From positions 1 through 23,081 of the forward strand of contig CAKOIJ010000015.1 of NCBI GenBank assembly GCA_934086775.1: 23,081 bases of DNA. Reading direction: 5' to 3'. The notes beneath the pieces were generated by a model. It was not told the DNA's origin. It worked only from the letters and a program-made list of their open reading frames with translations, and searched no databases. The first letter of the stretch is position 1. Every line of letters starts with the position of its first letter. The translations under genes and the position numbers were made by a program. This DNA is from an uncultured Bacilli bacterium. Its GTDB lineage: Bacteria > Bacillota_I > Bacilli_A > RF39 > UBA660. Of the stretch, positions 15,123-23,032 are shown piece after piece.

Positions 15123-16283
15123 ATGGCTTTAATAAAATGTAAAGAATGCGGTAAAGAAATTTCTGACACTGCAAAAGTATGCCCTAACTGTGGATATAAA
15201 AATGATGATAAATTTTGTCCTGAATGTGGTAAGAGAGTTAAATCTACTGACAAAGTATGTTCTGACTGTGGTTTTCCACTTAAAAAGACAAATGCTCAAA
15301 ATATAATAAATGATAATTTAGATAGAATAACAGGTGCTAAAAGTAAAAGTTATGTAACTTTTAAAGATTTATTTAAAGATACTTTTAGTAAACATACTGA
15401 TGAAGAACTTGATGAAATATTTATATGTGGAGGAAAGAATACTACTCCTGATATAAAGGATATTAAACCAGAAAATGCTAAAGCATGGGTGTATTTTAAG
15501 ATATTAGTATTCTTTATATTAGCTTATATTCCAGTAAGAATTGGTTTTATTACTTATGGTAATTCTAACTTCTTACCAGCAATGATAATGCTTTCTGCTT
15601 TCGCAGTTCCAGTAACAGTATTAATATTCTTTTTTGAAATTAATGTATTTAGAAATATACCATTTTATAAAGTTATGAAATACTTTATATTAGGTGGTGC
15701 ACTTAGTTTAATCGTGGCAATATTATTCTTCTCACTAGATTTTAACACAGACATTTCAACATTTGATGGAGCACTTATGGTTGGAGTTATAGAAGAGATA
15801 GCTAAAGCTGCAATTGTTGCATTCTTCTTGTTTAAAGAAAAAAGAAGTAACTATATATTAGATGGCCTTTTAATAGGTGCTGCAGTAGGAGCTGGTTTTG
15901 CTGCTTTTGAAACTGCTGGATATATTTTAAGATATGGACTTCAAGGTGGTCTAGATACAATGCTTGGGGTTATTAAACTTCGTGGTATTTTAGCACCCGG
16001 GGGACACGTTGCATGGGCTGCAATTGAAGGCGCTGCATTAATGTATGTTAAAGGATTTGACAAACTTGATAAGAAACATTTAAATGATAAAAGATTTTTA
16101 CTAATATGTTTAATACCTGTATTACTTCATGGTGTTTGGGATATGCCAATCAACCTACCTTACTACATACTCCCACTTACTTTAACTATACTTGCTTGGT
16201 TAGTAATAATTTACTTTATTAATTTAGGTCTTAAACAAGTAGATGATGTTAAAGAACTTGCAAAAACAAAAGCCAACAAATAG
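15123..16283 (+). CDS. PrsW-family intramembrane protease with two N-terminal zinc ribbons
   Basis: Residues 1-55 carry two zinc ribbons (CKEC/CPNCGY and CPEC/CSDCGF). After a linker of ~75 residues come about eight or nine membrane segments. The PrsW core motifs are all present: VIEEIAKAA with E224-E225, GFAAFETAGY with E263, GGHVAWAA with H295, and HGVWD with H336 and D340. PrsW enzymes cut membrane-bound anti-sigma factors (RsiW in Bacillus subtilis) to release a stress sigma factor; no ECF sigma gene is seen here. The protein is much longer (386 residues) than B. subtilis PrsW because of the ribbon and linker. Shared MALIKC starts with the upstream gene suggest the two came from a common ribbon module and act together. 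Confidence 0.88.
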   Translation: MALIKCKECGKEISDTAKVCPNCGYKNDDKFCPECGKRVKSTDKVCSDCGFPLKKTNAQNIINDNLDRITGAKSKSYVTFKDLFKDTFSKHTDEELDEIFICGGKNTTPDIKDIKPENAKAWVYFKILVFFILAYIPVRIGFITYGNSNFLPAMIMLSAFAVPVTVLIFFFEINVFRNIPFYKVMKYFILGGALSLIVAILFFSLDFNTDISTFDGALMVGVIEEIAKAAIVAFFLFKEKRSNYILDGLLIGAAVGAGFAAFETAGYILRYGLQGGLDTMLGVIKLRGILAPGGHVAWAAIEGAALMYVKGFDKLDKKHLNDKRFLLICLIPVLLHGVWDMPINLPYYILPLTLTILAWLVIIYFINLGLKQVDDVKELAKTKANK

Positions 16284-16294
16284 TTGGTTTTTTT
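16273..16294 (+). terminator. Terminator
   Basis: CCAAC/GTTGG stem with loop AAATA overlapping the stop codon, then seven T. Confidence 0.85.
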
Positions 16295-16301
16295 CTAATA
16301 T

Positions 16302-16330
16302 TTGACAAAATGTACCAAATTTGGTATAAT
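16302..16330 (+). promoter_or_regulatory. Perfect consensus promoter
   Basis: TTGACA at 16302-16307, 17 bp, TATAAT at 16325-16330. It should be strong and constitutive. Confidence 0.85.
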
Positions 16331-16356
16331 ATAAGTACTAAGGGGGAGATATATTT

Positions 16357-17205
16357 ATGAGGAAAGTTAATAGATATACTTTAGGTATTAAAACTGAATT
16401 TGTTACAAAAAGTTTAAGTAAATATACTGCTAGAGAAATAGTTGATTATATTACAGAATATAATAGTAATCCAAGAAACCCATATTTTTTAGGTGATATT
16501 GAATTTAATTATCATATGGGAATAGCTACATATTATAAGTTTAAAAAGATAACTGAACCTAGTACCTTGGAAGAGATAGATATGATGACTTCTAAATATG
16601 AAAATGATTATGAATTAAAACAAGTTTACAATATATCAAAAAATAATCATGATATAGTTATAATGTATAGATATAATAAAGATATTAGAACATTACCAGT
16701 TATTTATAAAAAATATAATTATTTACTTGGTATAACTTCAGAAAATAATAAGTATTATTTAGGAAAAAATAAAAGAAAATTAGAAAGAGAATTATCCTTA
16801 AATAGTGAAAAAATAGAATTTATAAATATGATTTTAAGTGAAGGTAGAATCGAGCAAGGAGCTAGAGAAAGTGTTGAAGACTTTGATAGATTATATGCTT
16901 TGAGAGATGCATTAAGAAGCAAAAATCCAAGTGTTCCAAAAGAATATCTAGTAGATTTTTATAAAAAATTTATCTATGAAAAAGGTACTTTTAACTATTT
17001 TAACTACAGATTAATATTAACTACTTATATTAAATATATTAGGAGTTTAGAAAAGAAACCAAGTACTTCTTATGATGAACAATTATCTATAGAAGGTTAT
17101 GATATAAAGGAACTTAGAGATTTTTATGAAGAACTTAAAATAGCTAGAATGAATGGTGATTATAACGAAGTATATAGTGAGGGAATAAAAAGACTTAAGA
17201 AGTAA
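16357..17205 (+). CDS. Unknown cytoplasmic protein (282 aa)
   Basis: I do not recognise this protein. It is 282 residues, basic and rich in Lys, Tyr, Asn and Ile, with no signal peptide or membrane segment. The N-terminal half alternates short helices and strands (YTAREIVDYITEYN, HDIVIMYRYNKDIRT). The C-terminal half is mainly helical (EDFDRLYALRDALRSKNP, KEYLVDFYKKF, IKELRDFYEELKIARMNGD). A GGGGGA ribosome site precedes the ATG. It forms a single-gene unit with a perfect promoter and a terminator on both sides, so it is probably well expressed in vegetative cells. Its neighbours (PrsW-like operon, sporulation cluster) give no clear hint of role. Confidence 0.75.
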   Translation: MRKVNRYTLGIKTEFVTKSLSKYTAREIVDYITEYNSNPRNPYFLGDIEFNYHMGIATYYKFKKITEPSTLEEIDMMTSKYENDYELKQVYNISKNNHDIVIMYRYNKDIRTLPVIYKKYNYLLGITSENNKYYLGKNKRKLERELSLNSEKIEFINMILSEGRIEQGARESVEDFDRLYALRDALRSKNPSVPKEYLVDFYKKFIYEKGTFNYFNYRLILTTYIKYIRSLEKKPSTSYDEQLSIEGYDIKELRDFYEELKIARMNGDYNEVYSEGIKRLKK

Positions 17206-17208
17206 TTT

Positions 17209-17239
17209 AAAAAGATTTAGTTAATAAATCTTTTTTTAA
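17209..17239 (+). terminator. Terminator
   Basis: AAAAAGATTT (17209-17218) pairs with AAATCTTTTT (17226-17235), ending in a T-run. Confidence 0.85.
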
Positions 17240-17283
17240 TTCTTCAAAAAGTTTGTTTAATAATATAAAATAATTAATTCCTT

Positions 17284-17300
17284 TTCAACATAAAACGACA
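17284..17300 (+). promoter_or_regulatory. Candidate tandem Spo0A boxes before spoIIGA
   Basis: TTCAACA (17284-17290) and AACGACA (17294-17300) match the Spo0A site TTCGACA (reverse TGTCGAA) at 6 of 7 and 5 of 7 positions, and start exactly 10 bp apart, one helical turn. A TATACT at 17322-17327 would be the -10; the second box ends right where a -35 (17299-17304, not consensus) would be. This is the layout of Spo0A-activated sigma-A promoters such as B. subtilis spoIIG. Confidence 0.5.
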
Positions 17301-17342
17301 AAAATTATAACATATGTTTTATATACTTGTAATGGTGAGACT

Positions 17343-18134
17343 ATGAAAATATATGTAGATTTAATTATATTTTTGAATTTTATGTTTGATTTCATATTAC
17401 TTCTAGTAACTAATATTATTTTAAAAAGAGGCACTTCATTAAAAAGAATAATATTAGGTGCTTTAGTAGGTAGTCTTACTATAGTAGTTCTTTTTATTCC
17501 CTTTACTACAAGTACTTTATTTCTTCTTAAAGTCTTGCTATCTATTTTAATCATTCTTATTACTTTTGGATATAAAGATTTAAAATTTTTTTTAATTAAT
17601 TTATTCTATTTTTATATAGTTAGCATAATATTAGGTGGTTTTATGTATTATTTAAATATAGAATTTAGTTATAAAAATATAGGTATGGTTTTTTATCATA
17701 AAGGTCTAAGTATTAATTATATATTTATAATTATATTGAGCCCAGTTATATTATTAATATATAAAAGGCAAATGAAACTAATAAAAGAAATAAATAGTTT
17801 ACATTATAGTGTGGAAGTATACATAAATAATAAACTTTTATATTTAAAAGGTTTTATGGATACAGGTAATACCATAGTAGATCCAATTACTAAAAGAAAA
17901 GTTATTATAACTAATTCTAGAGAATTTATTAATATAGTTAAAAATAATATGTATTATCTAGTTCCATATGAAACAGTTACTTCAAGTAATTTAATTAAGT
18001 GTTATAAAGTAGATAAAGTTTATATTAAAGAACTAGGTATTAGAAAAGATATATTAGTAGGAATTACAAAAGAAAAATTAAAATATAATGGAATTAATTG
18101 TATATTAAATTATTATTTAATGGAGGAAAAATGA
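17343..18134 (+). CDS. spoIIGA: Sporulation sigma-E factor processing peptidase SpoIIGA
   Basis: Membrane-bound aspartic-type protease of the mother cell that cuts pro-sigma-E after a signal from the forespore. The 263-residue protein has about five membrane segments in residues 1-145 (starting MKIYVDLIIFLNFMFDFILL, the typical start of this family) and a soluble C-terminal domain. That domain has the catalytic motif DTGN with D173, KGFMD before it, and VPYETV plus GINCILNYYL near the end. It is a little shorter than the B. subtilis protein. Its TGA stop overlaps the sigE ATG (ATGA at 18131-18134), giving tight coupling of protease and substrate. Candidate Spo0A boxes lie upstream. Confidence 0.95.
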   Translation: MKIYVDLIIFLNFMFDFILLLVTNIILKRGTSLKRIILGALVGSLTIVVLFIPFTTSTLFLLKVLLSILIILITFGYKDLKFFLINLFYFYIVSIILGGFMYYLNIEFSYKNIGMVFYHKGLSINYIFIIILSPVILLIYKRQMKLIKEINSLHYSVEVYINNKLLYLKGFMDTGNTIVDPITKRKVIITNSREFINIVKNNMYYLVPYETVTSSNLIKCYKVDKVYIKELGIRKDILVGITKEKLKYNGINCILNYYLMEEK

Positions 18135-18817
18135 ATATTATAAAAATTATTAAAAATTTAATTACTGATGATAAGAAGTTATTTTATTTAGGAAGTACTG
18201 ATATTTTACCACCACCCCTTAAGAAAGAAGAGGAAGAAAAGTTAGTAGAAAAATCTAATAATGGAGACTTACTTGCTAGAAACAAATTAATCGAGCATAA
18301 TTTAAGATTAGTAGTGTTTTTATCTAAAAAATATGATAATACTATGTATGATTTAGAAGACTTAGTTAGTATTGGTACAATAGGATTAATTAAAGGTGTA
18401 AAGACATACAAACCTCATAAGAATATAAAACTTGCTACTTATGCCAGTCGCTGTATTGATAATGAGATATTAATGTTTTTAAGAAAGAATAAAAGAAGAA
18501 AAGTAGAAATTTCTTTTGAAGATTCTATTAATTTAGATAGTGATGGAAACGAACTACGTTTAGAAGATGTTTTAGGAACGGATGAGAATATAGTTGAAAA
18601 AGAGTATGAGGACATAGTAGACAAAGAATGTTTAAAAAAAGAGATAGATAATTTACCTGATAGAGATAAAGAAATATTGTCTTTAAGATATGGACTCAAT
18701 GGAAATGAAGAATATACACAAAAAGAAGTTGCTGATATGCTTGGTATTAGTCAAAGTTATATTTCAAGAATAGAGAAAAAAGCAATCAAAAGATTAAAAA
18801 GTCTTATGAAAGTTTAG
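18131..18817 (+). CDS. sigE: RNA polymerase sporulation sigma factor sigma-E (pro-form)
   Basis: Early mother-cell sigma factor of sporulation. I start it at the ATG at 18131, behind GGAGG (18122-18126) and overlapping the spoIIGA stop. The 228-residue protein has the sigma-E signature YLGSTDILPPPL, where the pro-sequence ends, then region 2 (LVVFLSKKYDNTMYDLEDL, NIKLATYASRCIDNEIL) and region 4 (LPDRDKEILSLRYGLNG, VADMLGISQSYISRIEKKA). The pro-sequence before YLGS is only 18 residues, against 27 before the matching point in B. subtilis as I recall it. It is followed by the sigG hairpin. Confidence 0.96.
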   Translation: MNIIKIIKNLITDDKKLFYLGSTDILPPPLKKEEEEKLVEKSNNGDLLARNKLIEHNLRLVVFLSKKYDNTMYDLEDLVSIGTIGLIKGVKTYKPHKNIKLATYASRCIDNEILMFLRKNKRRKVEISFEDSINLDSDGNELRLEDVLGTDENIVEKEYEDIVDKECLKKEIDNLPDRDKEILSLRYGLNGNEEYTQKEVADMLGISQSYISRIEKKAIKRLKSLMKV

Positions 18818-18823
18818 TGTATA

Positions 18824-18866
18824 AAAATATCCTTTTTTAATCAATATAGATTAGAAAGGATATTTT
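18824..18866 (+). promoter_or_regulatory. Hairpin sequestering the sigG ribosome binding site
   Basis: AAAATATCCTTT (18824-18835) pairs perfectly with AAAGGATATTTT (18855-18866). After one bulged T the stem continues six more pairs to a loop AATATA (18843-18848). The 3' arm contains the AAAGGA ribosome site and ends at the base before the ATG. No T-run follows, so it is not a typical terminator. In B. subtilis a leader hairpin is also reported to limit sigG translation. Confidence 0.8.
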
Positions 18867-19637
18867 ATGTATAAGAAAAAAGTGGAGATAACTGGACTTA
18901 ATACAAGTAATATTAAAGTATTAAACCATGAAGAAATGATTAGTTTATTTAAAAGATATCAAAGTGGAGATAAGGAAGCAAAAGAAGAATTAATAAATGG
19001 GAATTTAAAACTTGTTTTATCTATTTTAAAGAAATATAATTCTAGAGATAACTTAGATGATCTTTTCCAAATAGGTGTAGTAGGTTTAATAAAAGCAGTG
19101 GATAATTTTGATTTATCTCACGAAGTAAGATTTAGTACTTATGCTGTTTTAATGATAGATGGAGAAATCAAGAGGTATATTAGAGATAATAATAGTTTAA
19201 GAATAAGTAGAAGTATTAAAGATTTATCTTACAAAATTTTAACATTTAAAGAAGAATTTATGAAAGATTATAATAGAGAAGCTAGTACAGATGAAATAGC
19301 TAAAGGTTTAGGCGTTACTAATTATGATGTAGTAGAAGCACTTATGAGTTTAAAAGAGCCGGAAAGCTTATATGAGCCTATTTACAATGATGGTGGAGAT
19401 ACAATTTACTTACTTGATCAAGTTGAAGATAAGAAAGAAAGTAAAGATTTAGATAGCTTAATAAGTATGAGAAAAGCACTTAATAAAATTAAACAAAGAG
19501 AAAAAAACATTTTAATTAATAGATTTATTGTTGGTAAGACACAGATGGAATTAGCAAAGGATTTAGGTGTAAGTCAAGCACAGATAAGTAGACTTGAAAA
19601 AAATGCTATTAAAAATGTTAAAAGATTAATTAAGTAA
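18867..19637 (+). CDS. sigG: RNA polymerase sporulation sigma factor sigma-G
   Basis: Late forespore sigma factor. The 256-residue length and order match B. subtilis sigma-G (260): N-terminal KKKVEITGLNTSNIKVLNHE, region 2 (NGNLKLVLSILKKYN, DNLDDLFQIGVVGLIKAVDNF, EVRFSTYAVLMIDGEIKRY), region 3 (SLRISRSIKDLSYKIL, LYEPIYNDGGD) and region 4 (QREKNILINRFIVGKTQMEL, GVSQAQISRLEKNAIK). It lies 49 bases after sigE, the normal order in spore formers. The ribosome site AAAGGA is within the upstream hairpin. No sigma-F-type promoter could be fixed with confidence. Confidence 0.95.
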   Translation: MYKKKVEITGLNTSNIKVLNHEEMISLFKRYQSGDKEAKEELINGNLKLVLSILKKYNSRDNLDDLFQIGVVGLIKAVDNFDLSHEVRFSTYAVLMIDGEIKRYIRDNNSLRISRSIKDLSYKILTFKEEFMKDYNREASTDEIAKGLGVTNYDVVEALMSLKEPESLYEPIYNDGGDTIYLLDQVEDKKESKDLDSLISMRKALNKIKQREKNILINRFIVGKTQMELAKDLGVSQAQISRLEKNAIKNVKRLIK

Positions 19638-19662
19638 AGCATATAATTAAGTGGTGAAGTTT

Positions 19663-19890
19663 ATGAAAGTAAGTGAACTACAAAGAAAAGATATAGTTAA
19701 TATTAATGATGGAAAAATAGTTGGAAGAATTATTGATATTGAAATTGATGAAAATACAGGTAACTTAATTAATTTAATTATAGATAGAACTAAATATATT
19801 AAGAGTTTATTTAGTGCAGAAGAAGGTGCTAAAATAACATTTAATCAAATTAAAAAAATAGGTAGTGATGTTATTCTAATTGAGTTATAA
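19663..19890 (+). CDS. ylmC: YlmC/YmxH family PRC-barrel sporulation protein
   Basis: Small 75-residue protein, a single PRC-barrel: MKVSELQRKDIVNINDGKIV, GRIIDIEID, LINLIID and a final SDVILIEL. This is the YlmC/YmxH family, commonly found next to sigG in spore formers; its exact role is unclear. I start at the ATG at 19663, since the possible GTG at 19651 would add MVKF and take up the weak ribosome site GGTGAAG. It is 25 bases from sigG and probably shares its message. A terminator follows at once. Confidence 0.85.
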   Translation: MKVSELQRKDIVNINDGKIVGRIIDIEIDENTGNLINLIIDRTKYIKSLFSAEEGAKITFNQIKKIGSDVILIEL

Positions 19891-19914
19891 AACAAGATAT
19901 TTCTTGTTTTTTTA
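19891..19914 (+). terminator. Terminator of the sporulation cluster
   Basis: AACAAGA/TCTTGTT stem with loop TATT directly after the stop, then a long T-run. Confidence 0.9.
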
Positions 19915-19927
19915 TAGCCTTTTTACC

Positions 19928-19956
19928 TTGAAAAAACAGCCTTTTTTTGATATTAT
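19928..19956 (+). promoter_or_regulatory. Promoter of lspA-rluD
   Basis: TTGAAA at 19928-19933, 17 bp, TATTAT at 19951-19956. Confidence 0.65.
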
Positions 19957-19977
19957 ATTACTTAGGAGTTGACTTTT

Positions 19978-20454
19978 ATGAAAAAGAAAAAATATTTATT
20001 TTTAATGTTTATTATTTTTTTAATAGATCAAATAACTAAAATAATTATTTCAAATAATATTAATTTAAATGGAAGTGTTACTGTTATTAAGAATTTCTTT
20101 AGTTTAACATACGTTAAAAATACAGGAGCAGCATTTGGTTTCTTTAGCGGTAAGACTTTACTCATAACTATTATATCTATTTTTATATTTATTTATTTAT
20201 TAATGGAATTAATTAAAAATAAATCAAATATAAAGATAATAAACCTATCTTTTTCATTTATTTTAGGTGGTTTAATAGGTAATTTATATGATAGAATAGT
20301 TTTGGGTTATGTTAGAGATTTTATGGATTTTACTATATTTAATAAAGGTTTTGCTATTTTCAATATAGGAGATATTTTTATAGTAGTAGGATGTTTTATG
20401 TTTATTATAGGTGCTTTATTGGAGGCTAGAAATGATTATAAAAATAGAAAGTAA
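19978..20454 (+). CDS. lspA: Lipoprotein signal peptidase (signal peptidase II)
   Basis: Membrane aspartic protease that removes signal peptides from lipid-modified prolipoproteins. The start is the ATG at 19978, 9 bases after TAGGAG. The 158-residue protein has four membrane segments and the family blocks: FLIDQITKI (N-terminal), YVKNTGAAFGFF, GGLIGNLYDRI with catalytic D105, and FAIFNIGDIFI with catalytic D132. Its end overlaps the start of the pseudouridine synthase gene by 23 bases, a pairing that is widespread in Firmicutes. Confidence 0.96.
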   Translation: MKKKKYLFLMFIIFLIDQITKIIISNNINLNGSVTVIKNFFSLTYVKNTGAAFGFFSGKTLLITIISIFIFIYLLMELIKNKSNIKIINLSFSFILGGLIGNLYDRIVLGYVRDFMDFTIFNKGFAIFNIGDIFIVVGCFMFIIGALLEARNDYKNRK

Positions 20455-21325
20455 TGATATAAATAAAAGGCTTGATGCCTATTTAGTAAATGTTTTAAAT
20501 AAAAGTAGAAGTAACATAGAAAAGCATATAAAAGTAGGGGATATTTTAGTAAATGGAGATATTAAAAAAAGTGGTTATCTACTAAAAGAGGGAGACATTA
20601 TTAATGTTAAAGAGTTTAAAGAAATAACAACTGTTATTAAAGAGGATATTCCTATAAATATAGTTTATGAAGATAATTACTTAATGGTAATTAACAAACC
20701 AAGTGGACTAGTTGTACACCCTGGAAATGGAAATGAAAGTGGAACTTTAGTAAATGGGTTAGTTAATTACACTGATAAGTTAAGCGATTTAAATGGTGAT
20801 TTTAGACTTGGAATAGTTCATAGAATAGATAAAGATACCTCTGGACTTTTACTTATTTCTAAAACGAATCAAATTCATAAATTATTAACTGATAATTTTA
20901 AAGATAATGTAAAAAGAAAATATATTGCTTTAGTAGAAGGAGTTATAAAAGAAGAAAAAGGTAAAATAAATGCACCTATTGGAAGAGATGAAAAAGATAG
21001 AAAAAAGATGTGTGTGACTTCAAAAAATAGTAAAGAAGCAGTAACTAACTTTGAAGTTATAGAAAGATATAAAAATAGTACATTAGTTAGATGTATATTA
21101 GAAACTGGTAGAACACATCAAATAAGAGTACACTTTGCTTACATAAATCATCCTGTTATTAATGATCCAGTTTATAATAAAAAACATGTAATAAATGACT
21201 ATGGTCAGTTATTACATGCATATTATTTAGGGTTTACTCATCCAATTACAAAAGAATTTCTAGAGTTTGAAGTACAACCTGAAGAAGAGTTTACTAAACT
21301 ACTTGATACTTTTAAAAATTCATAA
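20432..21325 (+). CDS. RluD-family 23S rRNA pseudouridine synthase
   Basis: Converts uridine to pseudouridine in rRNA. The ATG at 20432 follows GGAGG (20421-20425) inside lspA. Of 297 residues, about 10-65 form an S4 RNA-binding domain (KRLDAYLVNVLNKSRSNIEK, VGDILVNG). The catalytic domain follows with MVINKPSGLVVHPG, then GIVHRIDKDTSGLLL, whose Asp in HRID is the nucleophile, and RTHQIRVHFAYI. It is the YlyB/RluD type that sits after lspA in Bacillus; the precise target site cannot be read from sequence. It overlaps the end of the convergent tspO gene by 14 bases. Confidence 0.95.
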   Translation: MIIKIESNDINKRLDAYLVNVLNKSRSNIEKHIKVGDILVNGDIKKSGYLLKEGDIINVKEFKEITTVIKEDIPINIVYEDNYLMVINKPSGLVVHPGNGNESGTLVNGLVNYTDKLSDLNGDFRLGIVHRIDKDTSGLLLISKTNQIHKLLTDNFKDNVKRKYIALVEGVIKEEKGKINAPIGRDEKDRKKMCVTSKNSKEAVTNFEVIERYKNSTLVRCILETGRTHQIRVHFAYINHPVINDPVYNKKHVINDYGQLLHAYYLGFTHPITKEFLEFEVQPEEEFTKLLDTFKNS

Positions 21326-21767
21326 TGTACACAGATAAACTTAATATAAAAGCATATATGCTATAAATAATATAAGGAATTATAAAGTAAGAACTTCTTT
21401 TATCCATTTTATTTGTTTCAATAAATAAGTAAATAGAACTAACTAATACAATAGTAGTCAAGATAAAACCAAAGAAAGGACTTTTTAGATTAAAGAAACC
21501 ATATAAAAATAATTGATTAGCTAAATAATTTGTTATAAGTACATAGAAGTAATCACTATTTTTAAATATATTTTCCTTTAAACTGACTTTATAAATACTT
21601 ATACTTAATAAAATAAAAATTATTATCCAAGAAATACTTGTTAATTTAGGACTAAGAGCAAATTTAGGAATATTTAACATAGCATAATATTCAGGGTTAT
21701 ATTTAAATATTAACCCACTTAATAGCCATGGAAAGAAAATTAATAAAAATTTTAAAACTTTTTTCAT
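21312..21767 (-). CDS. tspO: TspO/MBR family protein, tryptophan-poor
   Basis: Five-helix membrane protein of the TspO family, which binds porphyrins and related ligands. The start is the ATG at 21767, 6 bases after AAAGGTGG on the minus strand. The 151 residues include FALSPKLTSISWIIIFILLS (helix 2), NYLANQLFLYGFFNLKSPFF (helix 3), IYLFIETNKMDKRSSYFIIP and the final YSIYAFILSLSVYIMN. Several Trp positions that give the family the name 'tryptophan-rich sensory protein' are Phe, Tyr or Leu here; only two Trp remain. That may change the ligand site. It is convergent with the rluD-type gene and divergent from the rhomboid gene. Confidence 0.8.
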   Translation of the reverse strand: MKKVLKFLLIFFPWLLSGLIFKYNPEYYAMLNIPKFALSPKLTSISWIIIFILLSISIYKVSLKENIFKNSDYFYVLITNYLANQLFLYGFFNLKSPFFGFILTTIVLVSSIYLFIETNKMDKRSSYFIIPYIIYSIYAFILSLSVYIMNF

Positions 21768-21832
21768 ATAGACCACCTTTACTAATCTTATGAAAAATAG
21801 TAGAATAATATTATTAAAAAGGAGTGATAAAA

Positions 21833-22963
21833 GTGGCAAACGCAGTTATAGATAAAAAAGATGAAATTGTTATGAAGTTAATACATTATTTTGTAACTAA
21901 TGAAAATTATAAACCTGTTATAGTTAATGGTGTTCAAAATGAAGTATGGTTAGAAAACTTGGATAACGAAGTACCTTTAATAAGAATAAATATTAACTAT
22001 ATACATAATGAGGAACAACTTCTTCTTGATGAAAAGAAAGCAGATATTATTAGAAAAACCATTAAGAAAAAAACTTATAGTATAAAGATGAATTTACTAA
22101 ATATTTTAGTTAATACAAGAAGTGAAGTTAATACAATAGAAAATAATAATATAGAAAGTATCATAGTAAATAAAATAACTGATTTAAAGAAAAATGAATT
22201 TATGAAAATTCATTTTCCTGAATTTTCAGAAAAAATTAATTTTAAAAAAAGTGATGCAATTAATTTATTTGAAATGACTGAAGAATTAAATAATAAAACT
22301 AAAAATGATGATAAACAATTAGCAAAAATATTTTTAAATAAAGATAAACCTATTGTTACAACGATACTAATATTTATAAATATAGTTATGTTTTTAATAT
22401 CTCTTCTTGATTATAGTGGTGTTATCAATTTATTTGCTAACTATTATGTAAATGTAAAAAATGGAGAAGTATATAGATTACTAACATCAGCATTTGTACA
22501 TGCAAATGTAGTACATATATTCTTCAACATGTATGCTTTATTTGAACTAGGTCCTCAAATAGAAAGATTTTATGGAAGAAAAAGATATCTTCTTATATAC
22601 TTAGGAAGTGCTTTTATGGGAAGCTTATTCTCTGTAGTATTAACTAATAATGTAAGTGTAGGAGCAAGTACTAGTATATTTGGTTTATTTGGGGCAATGA
22701 TATACTTTGGTTACAAATACAGAAATACCTTAGATAACTTTTTAAGAAGTGGAATTATTCCAGTCTTATTAATTAACTTAATATTAGGATTTATTACTCC
22801 AAATATAGATATTTCGGGTCATATAGGAGGACTACTTGGAGGATTAATTATTTCTTATTTAGTAGGAGTACCTAATAAAGAAAATAAAAAAGATAAATTT
22901 AATGGTATTATAATATACGTAATATTAACATTAGCATTATTTGCAATGTTAATGCAAAAATAA
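21833..22963 (+). CDS. Rhomboid family intramembrane serine protease
   Basis: Serine protease that cuts membrane proteins within the bilayer. I start it at the GTG at 21833, 8 bases after AAAAAGGAG; the GTG at 21824 overlaps that site. The first ~175 residues are a hydrophilic, charged cytoplasmic domain with no recognised fold. Six to seven membrane segments follow, with HIFFNMYALFELG (loop 1 and helix 2), GASTSIFGLFGAMIYFG with catalytic S279, and ISGHIGGLLGGLI with catalytic H330. The usual GASG is GAST here, with the Ser kept. The domain order resembles B. subtilis GluP (YqgP), without TPR repeats that I can see. Confidence 0.92.
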   Translation: MANAVIDKKDEIVMKLIHYFVTNENYKPVIVNGVQNEVWLENLDNEVPLIRININYIHNEEQLLLDEKKADIIRKTIKKKTYSIKMNLLNILVNTRSEVNTIENNNIESIIVNKITDLKKNEFMKIHFPEFSEKINFKKSDAINLFEMTEELNNKTKNDDKQLAKIFLNKDKPIVTTILIFINIVMFLISLLDYSGVINLFANYYVNVKNGEVYRLLTSAFVHANVVHIFFNMYALFELGPQIERFYGRKRYLLIYLGSAFMGSLFSVVLTNNVSVGASTSIFGLFGAMIYFGYKYRNTLDNFLRSGIIPVLLINLILGFITPNIDISGHIGGLLGGLIISYLVGVPNKENKKDKFNGIIIYVILTLALFAMLMQK

Positions 22964-22964
22964 C

Positions 22965-22994
22965 TTGATTTTTAATATTTACTTGTGGTATTAT
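22965..22994 (+). promoter_or_regulatory. Promoter
   Basis: TTGATT at 22965-22970, 18 bp, TATTAT at 22989-22994, before the partial gene at 23033. Confidence 0.5.
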
Positions 22995-23032
22995 TTTATC
23001 GTAGGAAACTACAAATAACAAAGGAGATAAAT

